This document shows, one piece after another, positions 39,927-48,900 of a stretch of DNA of 64,000 nucleotides. This DNA is from Thalassobacterium sedimentorum (lineage in GTDB: Bacteria; Verrucomicrobiota; Verrucomicrobiia; Opitutales; Coraliomargaritaceae). The stretch lies in the NCBI RefSeq assembly GCF_031127905.1, contig NZ_JARXIC010000003.1, positions 1-64,000 on the forward strand. Direction: 5' to 3'. The notes under the pieces were generated by a model. The model was not told where the DNA came from and ran no database searches. It was given only the letters and a program-made list of their open reading frames with translations. Position 1 is the stretch's first letter; each line of letters begins with the position of its first letter. A program made the position numbers and the translations under genes.

Positions 39927-40084
39927 GACTAAGTCCACATGCCACACATCCTCAGCGCCCAAGTGGCGCCCCAGCGCTCAGCTCCGACGCGCCAGTCATT
40001 GATACTATCACAATGATAGAAAATGCACCAAGTTTATCACCATCGATAACCACGGGCGCGAGCCGCCATTCGGAAGACATTCGA

Positions 40085-40105
40085 TGGTAATCAGGGAGGG
40101 ATTTG
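40085..40105. other. Partial copy of the tRNA-Leu 3' end (possible attachment-site scar)
   Basis: TGGTAATCAGGGAGGGATTTG matches the 3' end of the tRNA-Leu gene at 40189-40209 in 20 of 21 positions and in the same orientation, 104 bases away. No integrase gene remains between or near the two copies. Confidence 0.6.
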
Positions 40106-40188
40106 TTCCAAGCGAAGCGACAAGACCGAACGCGCAACGGATCGAACCACCCATAGGGTAAAAAGCACTTCCTATTGAGCGGAGCGAA

Positions 40189-40274
40189 TGGTACTCAGGG
40201 AGGGATTTGAACCCTCACGCCCTTGCGGGCACCACGACCTGAACGTGGCGTGTCTGCCGTTCCACCACCTGAGC
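40189..40274 (-). tRNA. tRNA-Leu (anticodon CAG)
   Basis: On the minus strand an 86-nt tRNA with a long variable arm folds from GCTCAGG to CCTGAGT, with discriminator A and encoded CCA. The anticodon stem is CCACG/CGTGG around TTCAGGT (anticodon CAG, reads CTG). The variable arm is TGCCCGCAAGGGCGT-like and the T-loop is TTCAAAT. The first acceptor pair appears as G-U. Folding was done by eye. Confidence 0.92.
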
Positions 40275-40361
40275 ATCTTTCGAGGGTTCGTATTTCGTTG
40301 ATTAAATGAAGGCTGTCAATGATTTCAGCTCGAAAATTACTGGAAGATTACGGGAACAATG

Positions 40362-41195
40362 TCACTGCATCTCAAAAACGAGCGCGGTGGTATTATCTTT
40401 GCCGTCTGTTTGAACAGCCTCAGACACCAGACGCTGAGCCACGTCTGCCGGCGCATTTTTGGGCGGGTTACGAATTAAACGTTTCATTCCGCTATCCCAG
40501 AGCCCCTCAACTAGCCCATCTGAACAGATAAGAAAAGCATCCCCGGCATCATAACCCACCGCCCCAAACTGCGGGCTCAAATTCTGATTCTTCCCCCCCA
40601 GCACCTGCTGCAGGGCGTTACGCCCAGGGTGGCTTCGCGCCTGTAATTCCCTCAATTTTCCTTGGCGCTGCTGCCAACCAACATGCGTATGGTCATGACT
40701 AACCTGCTGAATGCCTCCCGACGCGGGCAAATGATAGATACGACTATCGCCGACATGGCCAAAGTACACCCACCCCGGACGCACCCAACAGAGACTCAAT
40801 GTCGCTCCCATGCCGCGCAATTCTTCGTAGCAAAAGCCCATATGTGTGAGCTCTCGGTGAATCTGGTCAAACAGCTCGCCGAGCACGTCTTGAAAACCAA
40901 CGTCGATTCCGCCAGCCGCCGTACGAAAGGCTTGTGGCAGCAGGTTAGTGATTTTATCCACGGCAATCTGGCTAGCAAACTCTCCAGCGTTGGCGCCTCC
41001 CATGCCATCACTGACCGCGAAAATATAGTCATTTTCGATCAACTCCGCATCGCCAAATTTGCCAAGTCGCCGCACTCCTTCACCATTAATTGCTAAGGCT
41101 AAAAAGGCGTCTTCGTTGTTTTTGCGATAACGCCCAACATCAGTCAACCCTGACCAACGTATCGCGCTCGCCTCTTGATACGCCTGCTCACTCAT
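40362..41195 (-). CDS. PP2C-type protein phosphatase
   Basis: A 277-aa serine/threonine phosphatase of the PPM/PP2C family. Metal-binding and catalytic motifs are present in order: DVGRYRKNNEDAF, VSDGMGGANAGEFAS, GATLSLCWV, HVGDSRIYHL, ICSDGLVEGL and GKDNTTALVF. The start is ATG 41195 (MSEQAYQEASAIRW). The frame extending to 41303 lies inside the neighbouring kinase gene. It overlaps that mini-kinase gene by 8 bases, so the two are a matched kinase/phosphatase pair. Confidence 0.93.
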   Translation of the reverse strand: MSEQAYQEASAIRWSGLTDVGRYRKNNEDAFLALAINGEGVRRLGKFGDAELIENDYIFAVSDGMGGANAGEFASQIAVDKITNLLPQAFRTAAGGIDVGFQDVLGELFDQIHRELTHMGFCYEELRGMGATLSLCWVRPGWVYFGHVGDSRIYHLPASGGIQQVSHDHTHVGWQQRQGKLRELQARSHPGRNALQQVLGGKNQNLSPQFGAVGYDAGDAFLICSDGLVEGLWDSGMKRLIRNPPKNAPADVAQRLVSEAVQTDGKDNTTALVFEMQ

Positions 41196-41646
41196 CGCCC
41201 ATTTGCTCCGTTCCACGATTCCACTGACTCCGATCAGCGACCGACTCCATTTTAGGTGATGGCGGATACCCGGGAACCAAAATCGTCGCAAACTCGAAAT
41301 CAATCACACAAAATCGGCCTAATTGCGCGCTATAAGTGATGTTACGAACCTCGGCATCATCGTGTCGCACGCCATACTGCTCCAATTCGTGAAAAACCTG
41401 CTGCTTCTTTCTATCACTGATGCGATCCACGCGCGCCCCACAGTTAGAGGTCACTAAATACAGTTTGGCGTCATCCTTTTCGACGATTTTAGGCACGAAA
41501 GTACAACCGTGCTGATCCAAGAACTGCAATACCCTCACCTCATTCTCATAACGCTCGCGAGCTTGCGGTCCTTTAAAGGTTTTATGCACTCGCCCATCAT
41601 AACCGATATGAACGACCGCTCTGGCTGTATTTTTGGCTTCTTCCAT
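41188..41646 (-). CDS. Minimal protein-kinase-like protein
   Basis: A 152-aa protein that carries the essential kinase motifs in a very short frame: a Lys in VHKTFKG, the helix-C-type Glu in YENEVRVLQFL, the catalytic loop VRHDDAEVRNITY (H-x-D-x4-N as in HRDLKPxN), and the metal motif DFE in CVIDFEFA (in place of DFG). It resembles RIO/Kdo-kinase-like small kinases. There is no membrane or sensor domain. The stop overlaps the PP2C start. Upstream, on the other strand, is the glutamine synthetase gene. Confidence 0.78.
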   Translation of the reverse strand: MEEAKNTARAVVHIGYDGRVHKTFKGPQARERYENEVRVLQFLDQHGCTFVPKIVEKDDAKLYLVTSNCGARVDRISDRKKQQVFHELEQYGVRHDDAEVRNITYSAQLGRFCVIDFEFATILVPGYPPSPKMESVADRSQWNRGTEQMGDE

Positions 41647-41682
41647 TATTAAAAAAAATTTCAGGGTTTCTCTTGTGCAATG

Positions 41683-41706
41683 GCAAGATTTCAACAGAAA
41701 TCTTGC
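41683..41706. promoter_or_regulatory. Perfect palindrome upstream of glutamine synthetase
   Basis: 10-bp arms GCAAGATTTC and GAAATCTTGC are separated by AACA. It lies 45 bases upstream of the -24 element for glnII and 36 bases from the kinase start codon on the other strand. It could be an enhancer site for a sigma-54 activator or an operator for the kinase gene. Confidence 0.5.
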
Positions 41707-41751
41707 AAGGTTCTATTCATAGAGCGTAAAAAATAAAACACGCGGAGGCAA

Positions 41752-41767
41752 TGGCACGCATTCTGCT
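41752..41767 (+). promoter_or_regulatory. Candidate sigma-54 (-24/-12) promoter for glutamine synthetase
   Basis: TGGCACGCATTCTGCT matches the consensus TGGCACGNNNNTTGCW with a single mismatch (the first T of TTGC). GG and GC have the exact 10-base spacing. Transcription would start near 41778 and give a leader of about 78 bases. The same class of element stands before amtB. Confidence 0.7.
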
Positions 41768-41855
41768 AAAATATAATTTCCGCAGGTGGCGCATTTTCTA
41801 CCACCCGCTGAAACTCAACAGTCAATCAACAACCTGACATAACACAGTAATAGCT

Positions 41856-42881
41856 ATGGCTAAAATCAAACTCGAATACCTCTGGCTGGATGGTTACACA
41901 CCAGTTCCTAATCTCCGCGGCAAGACCTGCGTCAAAGAAGGCGACGTAGACACTTGGTCACTCGAAGACTGCCCACTTTGGGGCTTCGATGGCAGCTCCA
42001 CGCAGCAAGCCGAAGGTAGCAGCTCTGACTGCATCCTCAAGCCTGTCGGCCTCTACCCCGACAGCACACGTAAAAATGCATTTTTGGTAATGTGTGAAGT
42101 TCTGCTTCCAGACGGCACTCCACACCCATCCAACGCCCGCGCAACGATCCAAGAAGACCAAGGTCTTTGGGTCGGCCTCGAGCAAGAATATTTCCTAATC
42201 CAGGACGGTCGCGCATTGGGCTGGCCAGAAAATGGCTTCCCTGCTCCTCAGGGCGACTACTACTGTGGCGCAGGTTACTCTTCTGTGGGTGACATCGCTC
42301 GCAGCATCGTTGAGGAACACCTCGACCTCTGCCTCGATGCAGGCATCAACCATGAAGGTATCAACGCTGAAGTGGCTAAAGGCCAATGGGAATTTCAGAT
42401 TTTCGGCAAGGGCGCCTACAAGGCTTGTGACCAAGTTTGGGTCGCTCGCTACATCCTACAGCGCCTCTGCGAAAAGTATGGTGTCGACGTAGAATACCAC
42501 TGCAAGCCTTACACAGGCGACTGGAATGGCTCTGGTATGCACTGCAATTTCTCCACAGAATATATGCGTGAAACTGGCGGCAAGGAGTATTTCCTCAAGC
42601 TGATGGACAAGTTCGAAGAGTATAAGGACGAGCACATCGCTGCTTACGGTCCCGACAACCACATGCGCCTCACAGGTCTCCACGAAACCCAATCAATCGA
42701 CAAGTTCTCTTGGGGCGTTGCCGACCGTGGTGCTTCGATCCGCGTGCCACACAGCTTCGTCAAAGACGACGCTTACAAGGGCTACCTCGAAGACCGCCGT
42801 CCAAACTCGCAAGGTGACCCTTACCAAATCGTCTCCCGCGTCTCCAAAACAGTCGCTGAAGTCGAAGCTGAATACAAATAA
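41856..42881 (+). CDS. glnII: Glutamine synthetase, type II (GSII)
   Basis: A 341-aa glutamine synthetase of the GSII (eukaryotic/rhizobial) class, about 100 residues shorter than the GlnA (GSI) of most bacteria. GSII marks are WGFDGSSTQQAEGSSSDCIL, the glutamate-site motif GLEQEYFL, and GDWNGSGMHCNFST, plus the C-terminal DRRPNSQGDPYQIVSR. It condenses ammonium and glutamate with ATP. No GSI adenylylation tyrosine motif is visible, so control is likely at transcription. A sigma-54 promoter lies upstream and a terminator follows. It is probably monocistronic. Confidence 0.93.
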   Translation: MAKIKLEYLWLDGYTPVPNLRGKTCVKEGDVDTWSLEDCPLWGFDGSSTQQAEGSSSDCILKPVGLYPDSTRKNAFLVMCEVLLPDGTPHPSNARATIQEDQGLWVGLEQEYFLIQDGRALGWPENGFPAPQGDYYCGAGYSSVGDIARSIVEEHLDLCLDAGINHEGINAEVAKGQWEFQIFGKGAYKACDQVWVARYILQRLCEKYGVDVEYHCKPYTGDWNGSGMHCNFSTEYMRETGGKEYFLKLMDKFEEYKDEHIAAYGPDNHMRLTGLHETQSIDKFSWGVADRGASIRVPHSFVKDDAYKGYLEDRRPNSQGDPYQIVSRVSKTVAEVEAEYK

Positions 42882-42963
42882 GGCGTTTACACCTCTGGTA
42901 GGCCCTATGCAGCTGAAAAGCGAGACTGGGAACAGAGTTTTAAAAGCCCAAATCATTATCATC

Positions 42964-42993
42964 AACGCCACTCCTCTGGAGTGGCGTTTTTTT
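42964..42993 (+). terminator. Rho-independent terminator of the glutamine synthetase gene
   Basis: Perfect 11-bp arms AACGCCACTCC / GGAGTGGCGTT with a TCT loop, followed by five T. It lies 82 bases past the stop codon. Confidence 0.92.
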
Positions 42994-43252
42994 GGCTTCC
43001 GCTCGCTGGCCAGCCTGAGCATAACGCGAAACTGCAGCCCGACGCGCACCCCAAAGCCTCTTTTAAGTGACGCAAGGCATTCCTTCAGATTAAGAATAGC
43101 GAAGCAAAACGATTAGAAAAACCATACACTTCATTACCTGTGCTTATAAAAAAAGGCTCGAAAGCATCGGTAAAACTAGAATATACGCTTAGGCAAAAAC
43201 ATAAAATCCATGTAAAAAGGACTCGAAACGTAACACTCTCCCGATCCCTACA

Positions 43253-43798
43253 ATGCTCACCCCCTTACCTGCAAATCTCGAGATCCTACATGATCGTGAC
43301 GCGCTCATCATTCGACGAAAGTGGTTTTCAGTATTCGCCTTCTTTCTCGCATTGTTCACCCTAATCTGGAACGGCTTCATGGTAGTATGGATGACGATTG
43401 CGCTCAAAAATGGTGCCTGGCCCATGGCTGCCTTCGGCTCGATCCATGCGATGGTGGGCATCTTTCTCGCCTATTTCTGCGTCGCGAGCTTTGTCAACAA
43501 AACCGACATCAGCATCGACCCCAACTACCTAAAGGTCCGACACTACCCATTACCTTGGCGCGGCGCAAAGAAGCTGCGTGTTCATGAGATTCAGCAGCTC
43601 TATTGCAAAGAGCACATCCACCGTAGCAAAAATGGCATGAATATCAGCTACCACTTACTTGCGATCACCAATAACCGGCGGGAGCAGAAATTACTAAGTG
43701 GACTTCAGGAGGCCAGCCAAGCGCAATTCATCGAGCGCGAAATTGAAAATATCCTAGGCCTCAAGGACATTCCCGTCGCTGGTGAACATCGTAAATAA
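43253..43798 (+). CDS. Membrane protein with two helices and a PH-like domain
   Basis: A 181-aa protein. Two hydrophobic helices lie at residues about 25-50 and 58-80 (WFSVFAFFLALFTLIWNGFMVVWM, then FGSIHAMVGIFLAYFCVASFV). The N-terminal ILHDRDALIIRRKW and the C-terminal half (DISIDPNYLKVRHYPLPWRG, HLLAITNNRREQKLL) are beta-rich and resemble bacterial PH-like domains that flank membrane pairs. The function is unknown. It is the first gene of a same-strand row that leads into the peptidase genes (18 bases to the next start). Confidence 0.7.
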   Translation: MLTPLPANLEILHDRDALIIRRKWFSVFAFFLALFTLIWNGFMVVWMTIALKNGAWPMAAFGSIHAMVGIFLAYFCVASFVNKTDISIDPNYLKVRHYPLPWRGAKKLRVHEIQQLYCKEHIHRSKNGMNISYHLLAITNNRREQKLLSGLQEASQAQFIEREIENILGLKDIPVAGEHRK

Positions 43799-43816
43799 TC
43801 CACTCGATCCAACAAG

Positions 43817-44278
43817 ATGACAGCATTCGAAAGCAGAGCCTGGCTCCTCGAGGGGGCGAGGAAAAGTATCCCCGGCATGCTCCATTGGGACGGAGATGCC
43901 CTGACTTTTGTCGCCTGTGGGCCGGGTAAGTTTAGTGAACACGACATCCAGATGCTGGCGGATCGCTTCGCCATGCCGGACGGAACATGCGCCGCGATTC
44001 TAAAAGAACAGCCGAGCCCCCTGCTACGCGCCAGCAAGGGCGAGATCAGCGGCTACAAAATGCCCTGGTATTATTTCAAGGGCGGCATTCACATCACTCT
44101 CCGCAATCAAAGCTACAAGTTTTCCTTCATCCGTCCGCAAAACACGGTCGAGCCAAGCTATTATTTAGAAGATCAATACCGCTGGGCAGGAGGCGCAGGT
44201 CAGGAAGACGTCGATGTGCTCGGCGGCAAAGCAGCAGGTGCACAATGGAAGCAATTGCTGGAGAAGATTCTGGCATGA
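43817..44278 (+). CDS. Small protein with a PH/GRAM-like fold (hypothetical)
   Basis: A 153-aa soluble protein with no signal peptide. The beta-rich pattern WLLEGARKSIPGMLHWDGDALTFVACGPG, MPWYYFKGGIHITLRNQSYKFSFIRP is compatible with a PH or GRAM-like domain, but I do not recognise the family with confidence. It stands between the bPH-like membrane gene and the papain-like peptidase gene. Spacing is 18 and 49 bases. Confidence 0.6.
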   Translation: MTAFESRAWLLEGARKSIPGMLHWDGDALTFVACGPGKFSEHDIQMLADRFAMPDGTCAAILKEQPSPLLRASKGEISGYKMPWYYFKGGIHITLRNQSYKFSFIRPQNTVEPSYYLEDQYRWAGGAGQEDVDVLGGKAAGAQWKQLLEKILA

Positions 44279-44327
44279 CTACGTAAGCCCGCGAAGGAAA
44301 ATCGCCCTGTGGCATTTCAATTTTAAT

Positions 44328-45821
44328 ATGTTTAGACGATCTCAATTTCTATTAGCTATCTGCACGCTGATTTTGTGCAGCCTACATGGTCAGGCACAAG
44401 AGCCCGCGACTGAAGGCACACGCTACGCCACCGGCATGGTCTTCAATGAGCAGACCTATCGCAGCATCCCGTATAAGGCGCCCGTCACAGAGGAGACGTA
44501 TGCCAATTTACCGCCCTCGGTTTCCTTGGAAAAATACTGCCCGACTCCTGGCAATCAGGGGCCGCACGGCACCTGCACCGCCTTTGCCTCCGCATACCAT
44601 ATGCGCACCATGCTCTACGCGATTGAGCACGGCTTAACCTCAAAGGCACAGATCAACGCCAACATCTTTTCGCCCTCCTTTATTTATGAGCAGATCCGGC
44701 TCGTCACACCGGATCCCAATTGTAAGGAAGGCACCGACATCGCGCAGGCACTCCAGCTCATGCTTACCGTCGGGGCCGCCAAAATTAAGGACGTCCCCTA
44801 CCAGTGCTCGATCGGCATCGATTCGAACGACATGCTGAAAGCCACCGAATTTCCCTTGGTGGACTACCAAGTGCTCTTCTACGTGAATAACAAACCAGAC
44901 AATGAATTCAAAGTGCGCTCGATCAAGAAAGCACTCTCTGAAGGGTCTCCAGTATTGATCGGTTTCACGGTCTATCCCTCCTTCCATCGACGTGGCCACA
45001 GCGTCTGGACACGTCAACCCGGCGACCTCGAAGCCTCCGACAGTCACGGGGCGCACGCCATGGCCATCGTCGGCTACGACGACAACAAGCACGGTGGCGC
45101 CTTTCGCATCATCAACAGTTGGGGCACTGGCTGGGGCGATGGCGGCTATATCTGGGTGCCCTATGAACATTTTGCGCCTGCCTGCTTTGCGGCCATTCAG
45201 GCCTATGGTAAGCAACCCAAAGCACAGCCGTATCAGAAGAATACCATTCGCCCGCCCGAAATCCCGCTCTTGCTAGCAGGCAGTGTCGCCTTTCAAGAAC
45301 GCGACGGCACCCCGATGCCCGCGATTAAAATCGTCGAAGACGGCAAGTCGGCTTCGGGCAATCGCTACCAAGGCTATCGTCTGGCACGCGCCTATCAATC
45401 CGGCACGCGCTTCCGCTTCTTTGTGACGACCAATTCACGCGCCTACCTGTATGCATTCGCCACCGATCTGACTGGTAAAATCACTAAAATCCTACCCTTC
45501 GACGACAACATGTCGCCGATGATCGGGCGAGACAGCACCATCGCCTTTCCCTCCGAGCGGAAAGTCATCCGTATGGATAACGAACCCGGCACCGACTATC
45601 TACTCATGCTTTATTCTGACGAACCGCTCAATGTGCCCTCTCTAATCGAATCCATAGAATCCAAAACGGGCACCTTGTCAGTCAAAGTAAACCAAGCCCT
45701 GGGCCCCCGGCTAATTGACCAAAAATACATTAAATACGATTCCGACGGCATTGGCTTCGCCGTGCAGGAAAACACCCGCGGCCATGTCGTCCCGCTCATG
45801 GTCGAGATCCTGCATAACTAA
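44328..45821 (+). CDS. Exported papain-like (C1) cysteine peptidase with DUF4384-type C terminus
   Basis: A 497-aa protein with a signal peptide (MFRRSQFLLAICTLILCSLHGQAQ). The C1 peptidase core is complete: oxyanion Gln77 and nucleophile Cys83 in TPGNQGPHGTCTAFASAYHM, catalytic His243 in GAHAMAIVGYDD and Asn263 in INSWGTGWGDGGY. Residues about 360-460 (RFRFFVTTNSRAYLYAF..., YLLMLYSDEP) match the DUF4384 domain found at the end of other bacterial peptidases. Start at ATG 44328. Followed by two caspase-like genes with gaps of 108 and 12 bases, so it is likely one operon. No propeptide is obvious. Confidence 0.88.
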   Translation: MFRRSQFLLAICTLILCSLHGQAQEPATEGTRYATGMVFNEQTYRSIPYKAPVTEETYANLPPSVSLEKYCPTPGNQGPHGTCTAFASAYHMRTMLYAIEHGLTSKAQINANIFSPSFIYEQIRLVTPDPNCKEGTDIAQALQLMLTVGAAKIKDVPYQCSIGIDSNDMLKATEFPLVDYQVLFYVNNKPDNEFKVRSIKKALSEGSPVLIGFTVYPSFHRRGHSVWTRQPGDLEASDSHGAHAMAIVGYDDNKHGGAFRIINSWGTGWGDGGYIWVPYEHFAPACFAAIQAYGKQPKAQPYQKNTIRPPEIPLLLAGSVAFQERDGTPMPAIKIVEDGKSASGNRYQGYRLARAYQSGTRFRFFVTTNSRAYLYAFATDLTGKITKILPFDDNMSPMIGRDSTIAFPSERKVIRMDNEPGTDYLLMLYSDEPLNVPSLIESIESKTGTLSVKVNQALGPRLIDQKYIKYDSDGIGFAVQENTRGHVVPLMVEILHN

Positions 45822-45929
45822 ACCGAAACACACGCCATGGCTTTAATAACCAGCCCAGAGCTTACTCCAATGTGAAGCTCGAAATATGCCTTCCGCCCAC
45901 AGCTGCAACCCGACTAACGACTACCATCT

Positions 45930-48900
45930 ATGCGCTTCCTACCTTATTTCTTTTTACTGCTAGGAGTCTCCCTTGCCAACGCCTGGCAGACTGAACCATC
46001 CTTGAGGCCTACAAAAAGTCCAGACGATCAAATACTCATCGATACAAGCTCAGACCAGATAAGTCTTTTTGAACGAGAGACTTTAGAGCGCAAATTCGTC
46101 ATCGAAGGCAGCTTCAATCCACGTTTATTTTCACCCGATGGGCGCATACTAATCTATTCCAACCCGAAACTGGGCCTATTTTCCCTCAATCTGGAAACTG
46201 GCCAAACTCGCAATCTAAGCAACACTCCCTACATCACTGCGATCGCCATCTCAGAAGATGGCAGCCAACTGATCAGCACCTCAGCATGGCCTGACACATA
46301 CGCGAGTGAGTCGATCCAAGTGCATCGTATCGCGACGGATGGTCAAAGCCCACCCGAGTTGCTGTCGGAAATAAAGCCAGACACACTCAAATGGTATGAT
46401 CAGAGAGCGTTTCTAATTTCTAAAAATGCGGATAAAGCGATCCTTGTGGCGCAAGAATATGGTCCAACCAATGATATATACGATCCAAAGGAATACGGTG
46501 ATTATGTCTTCACGGAGATTTCTCTGATCGATGGTTCCAGCCAGCGCTTGTCGTCCTTGAGCAAGGATAAAGACTTAGGCTATTTCACGGGAGGCCGATG
46601 GGTAGACGAGACACGCACCACACTCGAAGAAACAGGCGGCTACTACTTATTGCTCGATCCATACGCGGGCAAAATAATACGCAGAATCGATCTCCCTAAT
46701 GTCAGTTTTCTCTTTCACACGGAGGGGCAAATCCTGGCACGACGCACGGTTGAAGAAGAGGGCTCCGAAAAATATTTCCATGACTATTTGCAAAGCGGCA
46801 GCTTGAAAACCATCCGCAACGTCGAAGTCCAAAAAGACGACCGCGGCCATTGGCCATCTCCTGAGGAGTCCGCCGAGCCTCCAATCGATTTCCCCCAAGC
46901 CCCCCAGGCTTTTACTTACGACAACCTCGCCTTTCACCCAAGCAAGCCTGAGTTTTTCGCAATGGATATAGACGAAAACGTCTATTTTTACCGCGCCACA
47001 CGCTCCGGCCTTCAATTTCAAGCACGGGGCCAGCAGGCCTTCTGGGCTCAGCACAGCCCCGACGGAGAACAAGTCTTTTTCGAACGGCTCTACGACGCTC
47101 CGACCGAGCAAGTTGCCACTGCAAAATTCCCATCAAATGAGGGCATCACCTATCAGGAACCGCCTCTTAAAAATGCGGACCCCGTCTACGCCTCGCCACC
47201 GCTCGTCTCCCCAAGTGGGAAATGGCTCATCAAGATCAATAATCGGGCCGCGACACTGCACAAGTTTGGCGAGCCCCCAATCGTCAGCACTTTGAGCAGT
47301 CACAATGGGAATTATAATGCCCCTCAACAAGAGTATCGTTTTGCATCCGACGAGAAGGCGCTCTACCGCATAATATACAATTACTCATGGGAGGGGGATA
47401 GCCTCGTAGGCTTGCCATTCCTCGAGGCTCTCGCCTTCGATCCGAGCGACAATTATCCGGCAGAAAAATGGTCCATTGAGTTACCGGAAAGAACACCGGT
47501 CTGGCTCGACCCGGTAGTCGGACCTTCAGTCCGGATGCTCGATATAAGCTCTGGCAAGCGACTCTCTTTTGACTCTCAAACGGGCGCACTCACGTCGACT
47601 TCCGTAACAGGATTCGACCCCGACCTATTTTTAACTAGCATCACGGACACCGAGTTCAGCCCATCGGGCGAGCAACTGTTTCTCGCATGCGGAAAAAACT
47701 TAATCACAGTCTCTCAAGATGAGCAGGGAGCTCACTTAAAAGCCCAAAGCCTCGCCAGCGAAATACAATCACTCCACCGCTATGGCGATCAACGGCACCT
47801 CGTTGCCCAACTCAGCACCGGCCCTCTGGTATTCCTCGACATGGATAGACCGGATTTACCGATCACCTTAACACTCAAGATTTATGGAAGTGAAAGCGGA
47901 GCGTTTCTAGCCTATACTCCAAATGGACAATTCGATGCCACCAGCTCCATCATGGATAGTGGCTTCCTAGTTCAAGGCACTCGCCCCATCCCACTAAACA
48001 CGATAGCCGCACGCAGTCATGAGCCGGGACTAATGGCCAAAACCCTTGGCGAAAATGCTGTCGCGGCCGACGAATCCCTACAGGAATACATACAGCCCCC
48101 CTCCATTACCGCAAAGGACTATTGGGAATCGGCCATGAGTCGAAAAATAATATTCCACTCTGTCAGCCAGCAATATGGACTCGACGAAGTCACCCTTTAC
48201 CAGAATGGCAAACTGATCGACAGCATCTCCGGCGAGGAGAAATCCGAACTGAGAGGCGAATTCAAAGTCGATCTGCTTCTCGAAGAGAATCGCTTCGAAC
48301 TCGTCGCCATCAACACAGAAGGAGTCAGTCGCCGGTCCGAGCTCATCGTAGTCAACCCACCAGAAGCTCTGATAGAGGAAGCACGCGCCGCCCAGCGGCC
48401 GGCAGAGTTACACATCCTCGCAGTCGGCGTCGACCAGTATCGCAACTCCGAATACAACCTCAATTATGCAGAAGCCGATGCGAGCGCCATCCTCGATAAA
48501 ATCGAAACGGCCAACCGCGATCTTTTTGCCAAGATCCATCAACATCATCTTAAAAGTTCAGCGGCGACTCGTAGCGGCATTCTCCAAGCCTTCGAAACCG
48601 TGCGAGCGACTGCGCTGCCCCATGACGTCTTCGTCTTCTATTTTGCCGGGCACGGTGTCATGTCGAAAGAGAATAACCAGTTCTACCTCGTCCCTCACGA
48701 CGTGACACGAATCTATGGCGACAGTCAGAGCCTCACGGAGAACGGGATCTCTGCGGACCAGCTTCGGAATATTTCAGCCTCGATTAAAGCGCAGAAGCAG
48801 CTCTTCGTCCTCGATGCCTGTAACTCCGGCGGTGCTCTCCAGGCTTTCACCCAACGTGGAGCCAGTCAGGAAAAAGCGGTCGCGCAACTGGCCCGAGCCA

